Below, one piece after another: positions 41,650-50,676 of a DNA stretch of 64,000 nucleotides (position 1 is the stretch's first letter; each line of letters starts with the position of its first letter). Made by a program: the position numbers and the translations under genes. The stretch comes from Candidatus Flexifilum breve. Its GTDB lineage: Bacteria; Chloroflexota; Anaerolineae; Aggregatilineales; Phototrophicaceae. The notes beneath the pieces are model-generated. The model worked only from the letters and a program-made list of their open reading frames with translations. It ran no database searches and was not told where the DNA came from. The DNA lies in the NCBI GenBank assembly GCA_016717205.1, contig JADKGC010000002.1, forward strand, positions 868,001-932,000, in the 5' to 3' direction.

Positions 41650-41924
41650 AACCTCACCCTGCTTGCTGCGCAAGCCGTCCCTATCCGTGGGGACACGACT
41701 CGCCGTGCCCTTGACCCTCGCCCTCTGGTTCACGGCAGGACAGTATTAACATTTCGAGACTATCTTCCCTCAAACAACACCTTGTCGGGACGGCCAGAAA
41801 GGCTTGTCCGCAAAGCAAACAACCGACCCCACCCCCAGCCCCTCCCCGAATTCAGGGAGGGGAGCAAACATCGCTCGCACGTCTCCCTCTCCTCACTTGC
41901 GTGGGAGAGGGGTTGGGGGTGAGG
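41650..41924. repeat. Repeat cluster before the DUF3592 gene
   Basis: Half of the long family A variant (CCTCACCCTGCTTGCTGCGCAAG), a degraded TTAACATTTCGAG stretch of the family E lead-in, family B (41824-41872) and family A (41880-41924). Bases 41925-42096 hold nothing definite apart from a GGCGGAATCCGCC palindrome at 42015-42027. Confidence 0.78.
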
Positions 41925-42096
41925 TTTTTTTCAAATACCCTCATAGGTGCGCCCTCCAATCGTTCTTGGATTTCTTTCGAGAACCTCCGTGAGCAGCATC
42001 ATGCCAAAGGCCGACGGCGGAATCCGCCGTAAGACGGAGGTATTTGCCCCGCGAACTTGCTGTAATGGTCACGAATCGCTCTCATCGGGGGACATC

Positions 42097-42852
42097 ATGC
42101 AAGCAAGATCGGTCTTTTTAGCAGAACCCAGCAACGCCAAACTGCTCACCGGCGAAAAGAAGCGTATCGGCAACAGCTTCGTCATGTTTCTGATCGCCTT
42201 GATCTTCATCGTCGCCGCGGTGGTGGCGGGGTACTTCCTCTACACCCGCTATTCCCAACATCAAGCCCTGCTCACCGAAGGCAAGCAGACACGCGGCATC
42301 GTCACCGACGGTTTCGAGGAAACCTCGCGCAATTTCTATGTAATTGAGTCCAAGCGCTACCGCATCGAATATCGCTACACCATCGCCGGGCAAACGTACA
42401 CCGGCGGGCAGGATATCGACGGGGCGCTGTACGAAGAGCTGTTCCTGCAATCGCCCGTGACGATTGTGTTCCTGCCCTCGAACCCGGGCGTTTCGGAGCT
42501 GGGCGGCGAATTTGCGGACGATACCGAATACCGCAACGCCCTGCTCATCCTCGGCTCGCTGACGCTCGTCGCGCTGCTGGCGGCGGCGGGCTTCTTGTTC
42601 CGGGATGTGCGCAACCGCCGCCTGTCGAGCCAAGGGCAGATTCTCAATGGCACGCTGCTGAGCGCCGCCGGGCAGTACTACCGCCGCACGCTCAACGTGA
42701 CCTTCCGCTACGAGTTCCGGTCGCCGCTCGGCACCACGATCACAGGATCGCGCACGGTCAAGCGCAATGACCTGAAGAAAGCCCCCGTCCCGGTGTCCGG
42801 CACGCCCATCAAAGTGCTGTATGTCAACGACAAGCTGCACCGCATTCTGTAA
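42097..42852 (+). CDS. DUF3592-like membrane protein
   Basis: Protein of 251 residues. It has two membrane segments (about 28-50 and 150-170), each followed by a small beta domain. The first is KQTRGIVTDGFEETSRNFYVIESKRYRIEYRYTIAGQTYTGGQDI ... VTIVFLPSNPGVSEL, the second SSQGQILNGTLLSAAGQYYRRTLNVTFRYEF ... GTPIKVLYVNDKLHRIL. The pattern G-x-V / Y-x-F-x-Y / V-x-Y-x-P-x-N-P is that of DUF3592, which is found in membrane proteins of unknown role. The start was chosen at MQARSVFLAEPSNAK because the frame upstream lies in repeat DNA; a GGGGG stretch lies about ten bases before it. Confidence 0.68.
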   Translation: MQARSVFLAEPSNAKLLTGEKKRIGNSFVMFLIALIFIVAAVVAGYFLYTRYSQHQALLTEGKQTRGIVTDGFEETSRNFYVIESKRYRIEYRYTIAGQTYTGGQDIDGALYEELFLQSPVTIVFLPSNPGVSELGGEFADDTEYRNALLILGSLTLVALLAAAGFLFRDVRNRRLSSQGQILNGTLLSAAGQYYRRTLNVTFRYEFRSPLGTTITGSRTVKRNDLKKAPVPVSGTPIKVLYVNDKLHRIL

Positions 42853-42895
42853 AGCTGACCGCGTCCCCTCTTCGCATGCGAGGAGGGGACGAAGG

Positions 42896-42924
42896 TTGTA
42901 GCGATCGCGCATTTCGCGTATAGT
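42896..42924 (+). promoter_or_regulatory. Sigma-70-like promoter before the TSP3-WD40 gene
   Basis: TTGTAG (42896-42901), 17-bp spacer, TATAGT (42919-42924), about 36 bases before the ATG. The hexamers resemble those of the liv promoter. Confidence 0.55.
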
Positions 42925-42959
42925 GGCGGCGGTTGTTTACGCAGACTGGAGAAAAACCG

Positions 42960-44603
42960 ATGCGCTACACCCGCATGCTCGTGCTGATGCTAATGCTGCT
43001 CATGGCGACGGTGATCGCCGCGCAGGAGAGTGATACCGACGGCGACGGCATCGCCGACAGTCAGGATTTTTGCCCGCAGCTCCCCGGCAGCGCCGACCTC
43101 GTCGGCTGCACGCCGGAGACGTTCCCCGACTTCGATCAAGATACCATCGCCGATCCGCTCGATTCGTGCCCGAGCGACGCGGGATCAGCGGCCAATAACG
43201 GCTGCCCCGACGGCGTGATCCCCGATTACGATGCGGACGGACTGCCCGATGCGCAGGATCAATGCCCGCGCGAATACAGCCCGGAGGTCAATGGCTGCCC
43301 GCCTGACGCGGACGCCGATGCCGTGGCCGATTTCGCGGACGCCTGCCCGACGCAGCCCGGCGTCGAGGAAAATCTCGGGTGTCCGGCGGGGAGCGCGCCG
43401 CCCGATGCCGACGCCGACACGGTGCCCGATCTGTTTGATCAGTGCCCCGCCGAAGCAGGCGCGGCGCTGACCGGGGGCTGCCCGGATAGTGATGCTGATG
43501 GCACCGTCGATACGTTTGACGTCTGCCCGGCGCAGGCGGGTGATCCGCTGCTGGCGGGCTGCGTGCTCAGCTTACAGGCGACTCTACCCGCGCTCACGCC
43601 GATCAATGCGGGCAATGCGGCGGCGATCCGCGATGTGGGCACGCTGCTCACCGGATCGGGACGCATGGCCCTCAGTGGCAATCGGCTGGCGGTGCGCGGA
43701 AACGATCAGGTGTACCTCTATGACCTGAGCGGGACAACGCTCACGCCAACGACGATCAGCGGGACGGGTCAGCCCGACTACCCGATCAGCCTGAGCGCGA
43801 CCGGGGCCTCGGTCGCATTACTCACCTTCCCGGCAGATTTCAGCGCGCCGCCCTTCGTGCAGATCACCGACGCGGCAACGGGCGCGGACGGGAACACGCT
43901 CAACGTGCCCGCAGACAACAGCGGCGCGGCAGCGGGCGTGTCCAGCTTTGCCTTCAGCCCCACGGATCCCGCGCTGCTGGTGATCGCGCCGCTGGCAGGT
44001 AGTCCCGGCGCAGGCGTGAGCGCACCCGCCTACGATGTCGCGGCGAATCAACCCCGCGCGCAGTTGACCTTGCCGGGGAGCGCGGTGCAGGTCACCTTCA
44101 GCCGCAATGGGACGCGCTTCGCGCTGGATACGGTCGAGGCGGGGACAATGGTGATCACGCTGTTCGATGCGGGGGCGCTGACGCCGCTCGGGAGCATCAA
44201 CACGGGCGCGGGCGAGCATTTCATCGGCACGCCGCTGGCGCTCAACGCCGACGGATCGCGGTTGGCGGCGGGCTATCCCGATGGCAGCGTGCATCTGTGG
44301 GAGATTACGGGTGCGCCGACCGAATTGACGAGCATCCCCGTGTTCAGCGGTGGTGAGATTGTGTCGGCGGTGGCCTACAGCCCGGACGGATCACTGATCG
44401 CGGTGGCGGGCGGCGTGCCCTTCAGCGGCGGCTTGACGGGCAGCGAACAGTTCACGCTGGTGCTGCTGGACGCGGCGACAGGCGCGGAAGTGGCACGCTG
44501 GTCAGCGCACGACACGCTGATCCGCGATCTCGCGTTCAACGAGGCGGGGACGCTGCTCAGCTCGCAGGGAGATGTCCGCGTGCGCTTGTGGGGCGTGGGG
44601 TAA
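42960..44603 (+). CDS. Secreted protein with TSP3 calcium-binding repeats and WD40-like propeller
   Basis: Protein of 547 residues. Signal peptide MRYTRMLVLMLMLLMATVIAAQ; GGAG eight bases before the ATG. Residues 23-200 hold about six thrombospondin type-3-like units with acidic DxDxDxxxDxxDxC loops (DTDGDGIADSQDFCPQ, DYDADGLPDAQDQCPRE, DADADTVPDLFDQCPAE), each followed by a second Cys in GC, so calcium binding and disulfides are expected. From about 205 the chain changes to WD40-like blades (SLSATGASVALLTFP, VSAVAYSPDGSLIAVAGG, LIRDLAFNEAGTLLSSQGDVRVRLWGVG). The join of OmpA-type TSP3 stalk and a propeller is unusual. Surface scaffold role inferred. Confidence 0.78.
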   Translation: MRYTRMLVLMLMLLMATVIAAQESDTDGDGIADSQDFCPQLPGSADLVGCTPETFPDFDQDTIADPLDSCPSDAGSAANNGCPDGVIPDYDADGLPDAQDQCPREYSPEVNGCPPDADADAVADFADACPTQPGVEENLGCPAGSAPPDADADTVPDLFDQCPAEAGAALTGGCPDSDADGTVDTFDVCPAQAGDPLLAGCVLSLQATLPALTPINAGNAAAIRDVGTLLTGSGRMALSGNRLAVRGNDQVYLYDLSGTTLTPTTISGTGQPDYPISLSATGASVALLTFPADFSAPPFVQITDAATGADGNTLNVPADNSGAAAGVSSFAFSPTDPALLVIAPLAGSPGAGVSAPAYDVAANQPRAQLTLPGSAVQVTFSRNGTRFALDTVEAGTMVITLFDAGALTPLGSINTGAGEHFIGTPLALNADGSRLAAGYPDGSVHLWEITGAPTELTSIPVFSGGEIVSAVAYSPDGSLIAVAGGVPFSGGLTGSEQFTLVLLDAATGAEVARWSAHDTLIRDLAFNEAGTLLSSQGDVRVRLWGVG

Positions 44604-44605
44604 AA

Positions 44606-44825
44606 CCTCACCCCCGGCTCCTCTCCTAGAGGAGAGGGGAGACAGAAGGCGTTGAAGTCCCCTCTCCGGGTGGAGAGGGGACTTAGAGGTGAGGTTAAAA
44701 ACGGCGGACGCGCCGAAGCGCGTCCCTACGAAAACAATTTGGGCATGACCAACGATGTTGTCTCCCCTCCCTGAATGCGAGGAGGGGATGGGGGTGGGGT
44801 CAGAATCAGCGGACGCGCATTGATT
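44606..44825. repeat. Families A, A, C-like and B
   Basis: CCTCACCCCCGGCTCC ... TCTCCTAGAGGAGAGGGG, a second A hairpin with CCCCTCTCCGGGTGGAGAGGGG, GGACGCGCCGAAGCGCGTCC (44705-44724) and a B variant in which GAATTC has become GAATGC (44761-44800). Confidence 0.83.
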
Positions 44826-44830
44826 CGCGC

Positions 44831-45808
44831 TCAGTTATTCCATTCGCCCCAACGCCGCTGGTTCCCACGCTGACGCGGATCATTGCCGCCGCGATCCAGC
44901 GGATGCGGCTTGCCGCCCGTGAGCAAGCGCTTGGCCTTCTGCACATCACTCTCGTGCTTGAGCAGCACGGTCAGCGTGTTTTCGAGCGTCTGCTTGTCGA
45001 GGCTGTCGGCGTTGAGCATGACAAGCGCGCGCGCCCAGTCAATCGTCTCCGATACGCTCGGATTCTTCTTCAAATCCATCGAGCGCAGGCTCTGCACAAC
45101 TTCGACGACCTGCGCCGCCAGTTTCGCTTTCAACTGCGGCACGCGCATCTGCACGATGTTCATTTCGGTTTCCTGATTCGGGTAGTCGATGAACAGGTAC
45201 AGGCAGCGGCGTTTGAGCGCCTCGGACAGTTCACGCGTATTGTTGCTGGTCAGCAGCACGACGGGCTGGTGCTTGGCGCTGATCGTGCCGAGTTCCGGCA
45301 CGGAAACCTGAAAATCGCTCAGGATTTCCAGTAAAAACGCTTCGAATTCAGCATCGGCGCGGTCGATTTCGTCGATCAGCAGCACGACCGGCTCATCAGA
45401 CGTGAGCGCCTTGAGCAGCGGGCGCGCCAGCAAGAAACGTTCGGAGAAGAACACATCCTCTTCGTTGGCGAGGCGATCTGCCGCCGCCGAGAGCGTTTCC
45501 GCATCGGAGAGCAGTTGGCTCAGCTTGTCGCGCAGGAGCTGGGTGTAGAGCATCTGCTTGGCGTATTCCCACTCGTAGAGCGCTTTGCTTTCGTCCAACC
45601 CTTCATAGCATTGCAGACGAATCAGCGGGCGGCCGCTGATTTTGGCCCACGCCTTCGCCAGCTCGGTTTTGCCGACGCCGGCTGGACCTTCGGCCAACAC
45701 TGGTTTCCCCAAACGTTCAGCGAGGAACATCACCGTAGCGATCTCATCCGTGGCGATGTACTGCTGAGTCCGCAGAGCATCCTTGACCCCGCCAATTTCG
45801 TTAGCCAT
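44831..45808 (-). CDS. MoxR-family AAA+ ATPase
   Basis: AAA+ ATPase of 325 residues from MANEIGGVKDALR at 45808; the frame extends upstream, but GGGA followed by nine bases precedes this ATG. Walker A is GPAGVGKTELAKA, Walker B VVLLIDEIDRAD, sensor 1 VVLLTSNNTRELSEALKRRCLYLFIDYP. The C-terminal domain (MRVPQLKAKLAAQVVEVVQSL ... SVSETIDWARAL) is the MoxR lid. The C-terminal 30 residues (HPLDRGGNDPRQRGNQRRW) are basic and look disordered. MoxR ATPases of the CoxD type usually sit next to a von Willebrand A protein (CoxE) to activate a metalloenzyme. None is in reach here, as the downstream side is repeats and then an oppositely oriented gene. Confidence 0.88.
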   Translation of the reverse strand: MANEIGGVKDALRTQQYIATDEIATVMFLAERLGKPVLAEGPAGVGKTELAKAWAKISGRPLIRLQCYEGLDESKALYEWEYAKQMLYTQLLRDKLSQLLSDAETLSAAADRLANEEDVFFSERFLLARPLLKALTSDEPVVLLIDEIDRADAEFEAFLLEILSDFQVSVPELGTISAKHQPVVLLTSNNTRELSEALKRRCLYLFIDYPNQETEMNIVQMRVPQLKAKLAAQVVEVVQSLRSMDLKKNPSVSETIDWARALVMLNADSLDKQTLENTLTVLLKHESDVQKAKRLLTGGKPHPLDRGGNDPRQRGNQRRWGEWNN

Positions 45809-45955
45809 CTTGTTTTGTCCCACATAGCTGAATAATCGGAGATAACATGCCGCGTTACTGATCTCATTGTAAGCCAAAGCGCAAGCGCGATACAAGCAGC
45901 CTGACCCGTTTTAATCGAACACCTATCCGAAAAGGCAGGTAAGGCCGGGCACGCG

Positions 45956-45986
45956 CTAGTGACATCCGTCACTAGATAGGTATAAT
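45956..45986 (+). promoter_or_regulatory. Promoter with operator-like palindrome over the -35
   Basis: CTAGTGAC-ATCC-GTCACTAG (45956-45975), a perfect 8-base inverted repeat. It contains the -35-like GTGACA (45959-45964); after 16 bases comes a perfect TATAAT (45981-45986). A dimeric repressor at this palindrome would block the promoter. Start of transcription is expected near 45992. Confidence 0.65.
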
Positions 45987-45991
45987 TTTGG

Positions 45992-46120
45992 GGCGTAGAA
46001 TAGATTCACTGGTTGACTTACGGGCAAAGCTGCAAATCATCGCAGCCATACTAAGCACAACCGACAGACTCGCAGCTTGTAACAGCGCTCCCGCAACGCC
46101 GGGCAGCGCTGTTTTATTTT
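45992..46120 (+). ncRNA. Candidate leader RNA or small RNA ended by an intrinsic terminator
   Basis: Between the TATAAT promoter and the serine hydrolase gene lies a stretch of about 128 bases without a coding frame that I trust. It contains the hairpin GCTGC-AAATCATC-GCAGC (46029-46046) and ends with a strong terminator hairpin and T run (46081-46120). It could be an attenuator leader for the downstream gene or an independent small RNA. It matches no RNA family I know. Confidence 0.4.
46081..46120 (+). terminator. Intrinsic terminator inside the leader of the serine hydrolase gene
   Basis: AACAGCGCT, a 15-base loop with an inner CCCG/CGGG pair, AGCGCTGTT, then TTATTTT. It lies 36 bases before the downstream ATG and on the same strand, so read-through or antitermination is needed for that gene. 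Confidence 0.75.
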
Positions 46121-46155
46121 CGCGGACTGGTTGTTCAAGAAAGGTAGAGTGTTCG

Positions 46156-47733
46156 ATGCATCTCACCCGATCTCTGCTGCTGGCCGCTTGCTGTCTACTG
46201 CTGGCAGTGCCCTTTACGTCGGTGACCGCCCAAGAAGACGTTTTCTTCCCAACTACGGAATGGCGCGTCTCCAGCCCGGAAGCCCAAGGCATGGACTCCG
46301 CTGAACTCGCGAACTTTTTCGTCACTTTTTCGCAAGATGAATTTAATCTCGACAGTTTGCTGGTGCTGCGGAACGGCGTGATCGTCGCCGAAGCCTATGC
46401 TCCGCCGTTTGAACAAACTATGAAGCACGAAATGTGGTCGGCTAGCAAGAGCGTCATGAGCGCGCTCATCGGCATTTTACTGCGTGACGGGCTGCTGGAA
46501 AGTGTGGATACACCCGTGTTGAGTCTGTTCCCTAATATGACATTCCAGAACGTGGACGCCAATAAAGAAGCGATGACCGTCCGGCACTTGCTGACCATGA
46601 CATCGGGCTTGAGCTGTGATATGTATTTCCCCGGCGGCGACCCTGGTGACGCCATGTTCACCAGCGAGAATTGGTTACAGTTCGCGCTTGACCTGCCGAT
46701 GGGTTCTACTCCGGGCACGGAGTTCCATTACTGCAATGCCAATACTTACATCCTGTCCGCCATCGTGACGGAGTTAACAGGTAAATCCGCCGGGGATTTC
46801 GCGGCAGAGCAGTTGTTCATGCCGCTGGGCATCACGGATTCGTTCTGGGAAACCAGCCCACAGGGAATCGCCGTTGGCGCCGCTGGTCTGCATCTGACGA
46901 CGCGCGACATGGCGAAAATCGGCTATCTGTATTTGAATGGCGGCCTGTGGGATGGCGTACAGATCATCCCGGCGGATTACGTTGCCGCTTCGCTCACTGC
47001 TCAGGTTGACCCCGGTTGGCCGGATACCGCTTACAGCTATCAGTGGTGGAATATGATCTCTCCCGGAACCTACGCAGCGCTGGGGCGGGGCGGCCAATAT
47101 ATTGTGCTTGTGCCGGCGAAAGACCTAGTGATCGTAGCTACGGGAACGATTCCTGAATCGCTGCGCGCGTATATTCACGGTTATCCCCTCAATTACGCGG
47201 CCTCAGGGCTGACCGCAGCCGAGGGCGCGCTCCCCGAAAATGCGGCAGCCTTAAGCCAACTTGAGAATCAGATTGCGCAGATTACAACTCCGGCAACCGT
47301 CGCCGCTGTTCCGCTGCCCGCCATCGCCGCGCAGATCAACGGACAGACCTTTGGTCTGCTGACGCCGCTCACCTTGCCCGCAGCCGGGGTAATGAATGCC
47401 CATCAAGCCGCCGCGACTCCGGCAGCGCTGCGTTTTGACTTTTTAGACGAAACGCAGGCGAACCTGACGTTCATTTCTAGTACTGGCGAGACTTGGACGC
47501 TGCCCATCGGCTTGAACGGGCGCGATCTCGTCATGGAAGATAGCCCGGTTGGACCGCTGGGCAGCCAGGGTAGGTGGCATACGGACACCGAATTTAGCAT
47601 CTGGATGGATTATATCGGCGACGGGCAGGCTGTTCGGTGGGATATCACCTTCCTGCCCGGCGGCATCGAGACCTTCTCGACGAATCTTGTCGCCGATAGT
47701 GTCGGTGTTTCAGCGGGAGTCCTCATGCAGTAG
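46156..47733 (+). CDS. Secreted serine hydrolase, beta-lactamase class C family
   Basis: Exported hydrolase of 525 residues. The signal peptide MHLTRSLLLAACCLLLAVPFTSVTAQ contains Cys residues but no clear lipobox. The catalytic domain (30-370) is of the class C beta-lactamase / D-Ala-D-Ala peptidase type: nucleophile motif SASK at 95-98, HLLTMTSGLSCDMYFPGG, the second motif as YCN in FHYCNANTYILSAIV, and RGGQY in place of the usual HTG/KTG. The C-terminal 150 residues (from about 400) form a separate beta domain of unknown role. Such enzymes hydrolyse esters, peptides or penicillin-like substrates; which one is not visible. Transcription must pass the leader terminator at 46081-46120. Confidence 0.85.
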   Translation: MHLTRSLLLAACCLLLAVPFTSVTAQEDVFFPTTEWRVSSPEAQGMDSAELANFFVTFSQDEFNLDSLLVLRNGVIVAEAYAPPFEQTMKHEMWSASKSVMSALIGILLRDGLLESVDTPVLSLFPNMTFQNVDANKEAMTVRHLLTMTSGLSCDMYFPGGDPGDAMFTSENWLQFALDLPMGSTPGTEFHYCNANTYILSAIVTELTGKSAGDFAAEQLFMPLGITDSFWETSPQGIAVGAAGLHLTTRDMAKIGYLYLNGGLWDGVQIIPADYVAASLTAQVDPGWPDTAYSYQWWNMISPGTYAALGRGGQYIVLVPAKDLVIVATGTIPESLRAYIHGYPLNYAASGLTAAEGALPENAAALSQLENQIAQITTPATVAAVPLPAIAAQINGQTFGLLTPLTLPAAGVMNAHQAAATPAALRFDFLDETQANLTFISSTGETWTLPIGLNGRDLVMEDSPVGPLGSQGRWHTDTEFSIWMDYIGDGQAVRWDITFLPGGIETFSTNLVADSVGVSAGVLMQ

Positions 47734-47768
47734 CGAGGAAGGTACGCAGGGCGATTCACTGAAATAAG

Positions 47769-47797
47769 ACGGCGGGGAGAGTCTCTCCCCGCCGTTA
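47769..47797. terminator. Bidirectional terminator between converging genes
   Basis: Palindrome ACGGCGGGGAGAG-T-CTCTCCCCGCCGT between the serine hydrolase stop and the Tal-Pgi stop. It has only short T runs on either side, but its position suits both genes. Confidence 0.75.
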
Positions 47798-47808
47798 TGC
47801 TTCATGCG

Positions 47809-50676
47809 CTAGCGCCGACGTTCGGCGGCCATTTCGACCGCGTCGAGGAGCTTGTGCAGCCCGCCGATCAGGTCGCCGTTGAGATGCAACCGGAGCGCGC
47901 GGCGCTTTTTACTTTGCAGCGCTTCGAGGTCACCCGCAGCCTGCGCTGACTTGAGCACACCGAAGCTGTACGGCGCATCCGGAATGGCGAGATCCGCCGG
48001 GTCATCGTAGGTGATCTGGAAGAACACGCCGTTGTCACCGCCGCCTTTGTGGAGCTGCCCGGTGCTGTGCAGGAAGCGCGGCCCGTAGCCGATGGTCACC
48101 GCGCGGCGGGTGGTGTGACGCAGCCGCCGCCGCACATTTTCCAGCGCCTCGTCGACATTCTCGAAGGCCGGGAGATAGGCCAGCAGCGCGAAGTAATCGC
48201 CCGCCTGCGAGGAGTTGATCAGCGAGGCCAGCATGCCGCCGAGCGTGTTGTGCGCGTACTGGTGCTGATAGCACAGTTCGCCGATGATGCGCGTCATGTG
48301 CTCGTCCGCGTACAGGCTCACGCCGCCCTCGACGAGCATCGGTTCGGTTTTGGGCAGCGATCCGTGCTGCTGGTAGTGTTCGAGCAGCCGCGCGGTGTTG
48401 TTCTTGCTCTCGGTGACGTTCGGCTCATCGAACGGGTTGATGTTCATGATCTTCCCGGCGACCGCGGTCGCAAATTCCCAGCGGAAGAACTCGCCCGCGA
48501 TGCCGTAGGCGTCGTCGAGGTGGAAGGTCACGCACGGATGCCCGGCCTGCTGGAGTGTCTTGAAGCCGTTGTCGGTCGAGTCGTTGTCGTCACCCGCCAC
48601 GCGGATGTAGACGAACAGGCGATCGGTCGAGTAGTCGTGCGGCATGCCGACCGTCGAATTGACGACCGGGACGAGGCCCTTGCCCTCTTTGCCTGTCGAT
48701 TCGGCGACGAGTTGTTCGATCCAATTGCCGAGCGTGGTGATCGACGGGGAGCAGCGGATGGTGACTTTCGTCTGGCCGCTTTCCGCCAGCGTGCCGAGAA
48801 TCGCGCCGAGCCACAGGCCGGGGTGATCCTTCGGGGTGATGTTTTCGCCGCACGCGGTCATCATGCGGTCGGCGTTCGCCCACAGCTTGTCGAGGTCGAG
48901 GCCGATCAGCGCGGCGGGGACGAGGCCGAAGTAGCTCAATGCGCTGTAACGCCCGCCAATATCTGCCGGATTCAGGAAGATGTCACGGAAGCCAAGCTGT
49001 TCGGCGGTCGCGGCGAGTTCGCTGCCGGGATCGGTGATGGCGATGAACTGCTGGGCATTGCCGCCCGCTTTGGCGAAGAAGTACTTATAGAAGCAGTGCG
49101 TTTCAATCGTGCTGCCCGACTTGCTGGCGACGATGAACAGCGTCTTGCTCACGTTGATCGAGTCTTCGATGTGCTTGATGTACGCGGGGTCCGTGCTGTC
49201 GAGCATGAGCAGTTTCGGGAAACCGACGCGTGACCCAAAGCTCTTGCTCAGCACTTCGGGCGCGAGGCTGCTGCCGCCCATGCCGAGCAGCACGACGTAC
49301 TCGAATGCGCCATCCTGCGTGGCCGCTTGCAGCGCCTTGAGGCGGTTAAGGTCAATCGTGCGGCGCGTCTCCAACCAACCGAGGCGCTGGGCGATCTTGC
49401 CGACGACTTCCGGGTGGCTCTTCCAAACGGAACCATCCCGCGCCCAGATACGCTCGTTGATCTTCTCTTTGCCCAGCGTGGCAATCGCCTGCTGCACGCG
49501 GTCGGTGTGCACGCCAATGGCGACTTCCTGCCGCTTCATCACGCCTGTGCGCAGCACGTTGCGCTTGGCATCCACCTGATCGAGCAGATTGCGGAAGGAT
49601 TCGACGAACGAGTCGACGCCATCGACCTGCAGTTGGCGCGTGATCTGGTCGAGATCGATGCCAACTTCCGCCAGCCAGTCGAGCGTTTGCTCGGCTTCAT
49701 CGAGGTTCTGATCCAGCGTGCGTGACGCCGTGCCATGATCCTTGAACGCCTTGAGCGTCTCCGGTGGCACGGTGTTGACCGTGTCCGGTCCGATCAGCAG
49801 GTCGAGGTACATGGTATCGGGATAGGCGGCATTCTTCGTGCCCGTAGACGCCCACAGCAGGCGCTGCACCTGCGCCCCTTTAGCGCGCAGCGCTTCGAAG
49901 CGTTCGTTGTAGAACAATTCGAGGAAGCGCTTGTAAGCGAGCTTGGCGTTGGCAATCGCGGCTTTGCCCTTGAGACGGTTATTCAGGCTGACGCGCCCGA
50001 TGTCGCCGCGCAGTTGGGCGGCGCGGATGTTGTTGTCGAGGATGCGGTCGACCATGGTGTCGATACGGCTGAGGAAGAAGCTGGCCACCGACGCGATCTG
50101 CGACACGTCTTCGCCCGCTGCCGCGCGCCGTTCCAGCCCGCGCACATAAGCTTCGATCACCGCGAGGTAGTTTTCGACGCTGAAGATCAGCGTGACGTTG
50201 ACATTGATGCCGGACGCAATCGCTTCTTCGATGGCCGGGATGCCCGCGTCGGTCGCCGGAATCTTGATCATCAGGTTGGGACGATTGACCCGCGCGTGCA
50301 GGCGCTTGGCTTCATCAATCGTCGACTGCGTGTCGTTGGCGACGAGCGGCGAGACTTCTAAACTTACGTAGCCATCGCGCCCCTTGGTCGAGTCGTAGAC
50401 CGGGCGGAACAGGTCGAGCGCCGCCTGAATGTCTTCGACGGCGAGGGATTCGAAAATGGTGTAGGGGTCAAGGTCGAGCAGGCTTTCGAGCGCGCTGTCG
50501 TAATCCGCCGAATCACCGATTGCCTTCTGGAAGATCGTGGGGTTAGAGGTGACGCCCAGCACGCCATCCTCGTCGATCATCCGTTTCAATTCACCGCGCT
50601 GGATCAAGCTGCGGCGGATGTTGTCGTACCAAATACTTTGTCCGTACTGCTGAACTTCCACAGGCGGATTAGCCAT
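47809..50676 (-). CDS. Bifunctional transaldolase / glucose-6-phosphate isomerase
   Basis: Fusion enzyme of 955 residues. It begins MANPPVEVQQYGQSIWYDN at 50676, with AGGAG eight bases upstream. Residues 1 to about 370 are transaldolase: GVLGVTSNPTIFQKAI, the Schiff-base lysine in NLMIKIPATDAGIPA, and NVNVTLIFSVENYLAVIEAYV. The rest is phosphoglucose isomerase: VVLLGMGGSSLAPEVLSKSFG, FIVASKSGSTIETHCFYKYF and RFLHSTGQLHKGGGDNGVFF. It joins the non-oxidative pentose-phosphate pathway to glycolysis by interconverting sedoheptulose-7-P/glyceraldehyde-3-P with erythrose-4-P/fructose-6-P and then fructose-6-P with glucose-6-P. rpiB and transketolase genes follow on the same strand. Such fusions are known in several bacteria. 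Confidence 0.93.
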   Translation of the reverse strand: MANPPVEVQQYGQSIWYDNIRRSLIQRGELKRMIDEDGVLGVTSNPTIFQKAIGDSADYDSALESLLDLDPYTIFESLAVEDIQAALDLFRPVYDSTKGRDGYVSLEVSPLVANDTQSTIDEAKRLHARVNRPNLMIKIPATDAGIPAIEEAIASGINVNVTLIFSVENYLAVIEAYVRGLERRAAAGEDVSQIASVASFFLSRIDTMVDRILDNNIRAAQLRGDIGRVSLNNRLKGKAAIANAKLAYKRFLELFYNERFEALRAKGAQVQRLLWASTGTKNAAYPDTMYLDLLIGPDTVNTVPPETLKAFKDHGTASRTLDQNLDEAEQTLDWLAEVGIDLDQITRQLQVDGVDSFVESFRNLLDQVDAKRNVLRTGVMKRQEVAIGVHTDRVQQAIATLGKEKINERIWARDGSVWKSHPEVVGKIAQRLGWLETRRTIDLNRLKALQAATQDGAFEYVVLLGMGGSSLAPEVLSKSFGSRVGFPKLLMLDSTDPAYIKHIEDSINVSKTLFIVASKSGSTIETHCFYKYFFAKAGGNAQQFIAITDPGSELAATAEQLGFRDIFLNPADIGGRYSALSYFGLVPAALIGLDLDKLWANADRMMTACGENITPKDHPGLWLGAILGTLAESGQTKVTIRCSPSITTLGNWIEQLVAESTGKEGKGLVPVVNSTVGMPHDYSTDRLFVYIRVAGDDNDSTDNGFKTLQQAGHPCVTFHLDDAYGIAGEFFRWEFATAVAGKIMNINPFDEPNVTESKNNTARLLEHYQQHGSLPKTEPMLVEGGVSLYADEHMTRIIGELCYQHQYAHNTLGGMLASLINSSQAGDYFALLAYLPAFENVDEALENVRRRLRHTTRRAVTIGYGPRFLHSTGQLHKGGGDNGVFFQITYDDPADLAIPDAPYSFGVLKSAQAAGDLEALQSKKRRALRLHLNGDLIGGLHKLLDAVEMAAERRR

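Noticed and set aside
45992..46120. tmRNA, SRP RNA or 6S RNA identity for the leader RNA
   Set aside because: I looked for the GGAAGCAGCCA-type SRP loop, the tmRNA 3' tRNA-like end with CCA, and a 6S-like central bubble, and found none.
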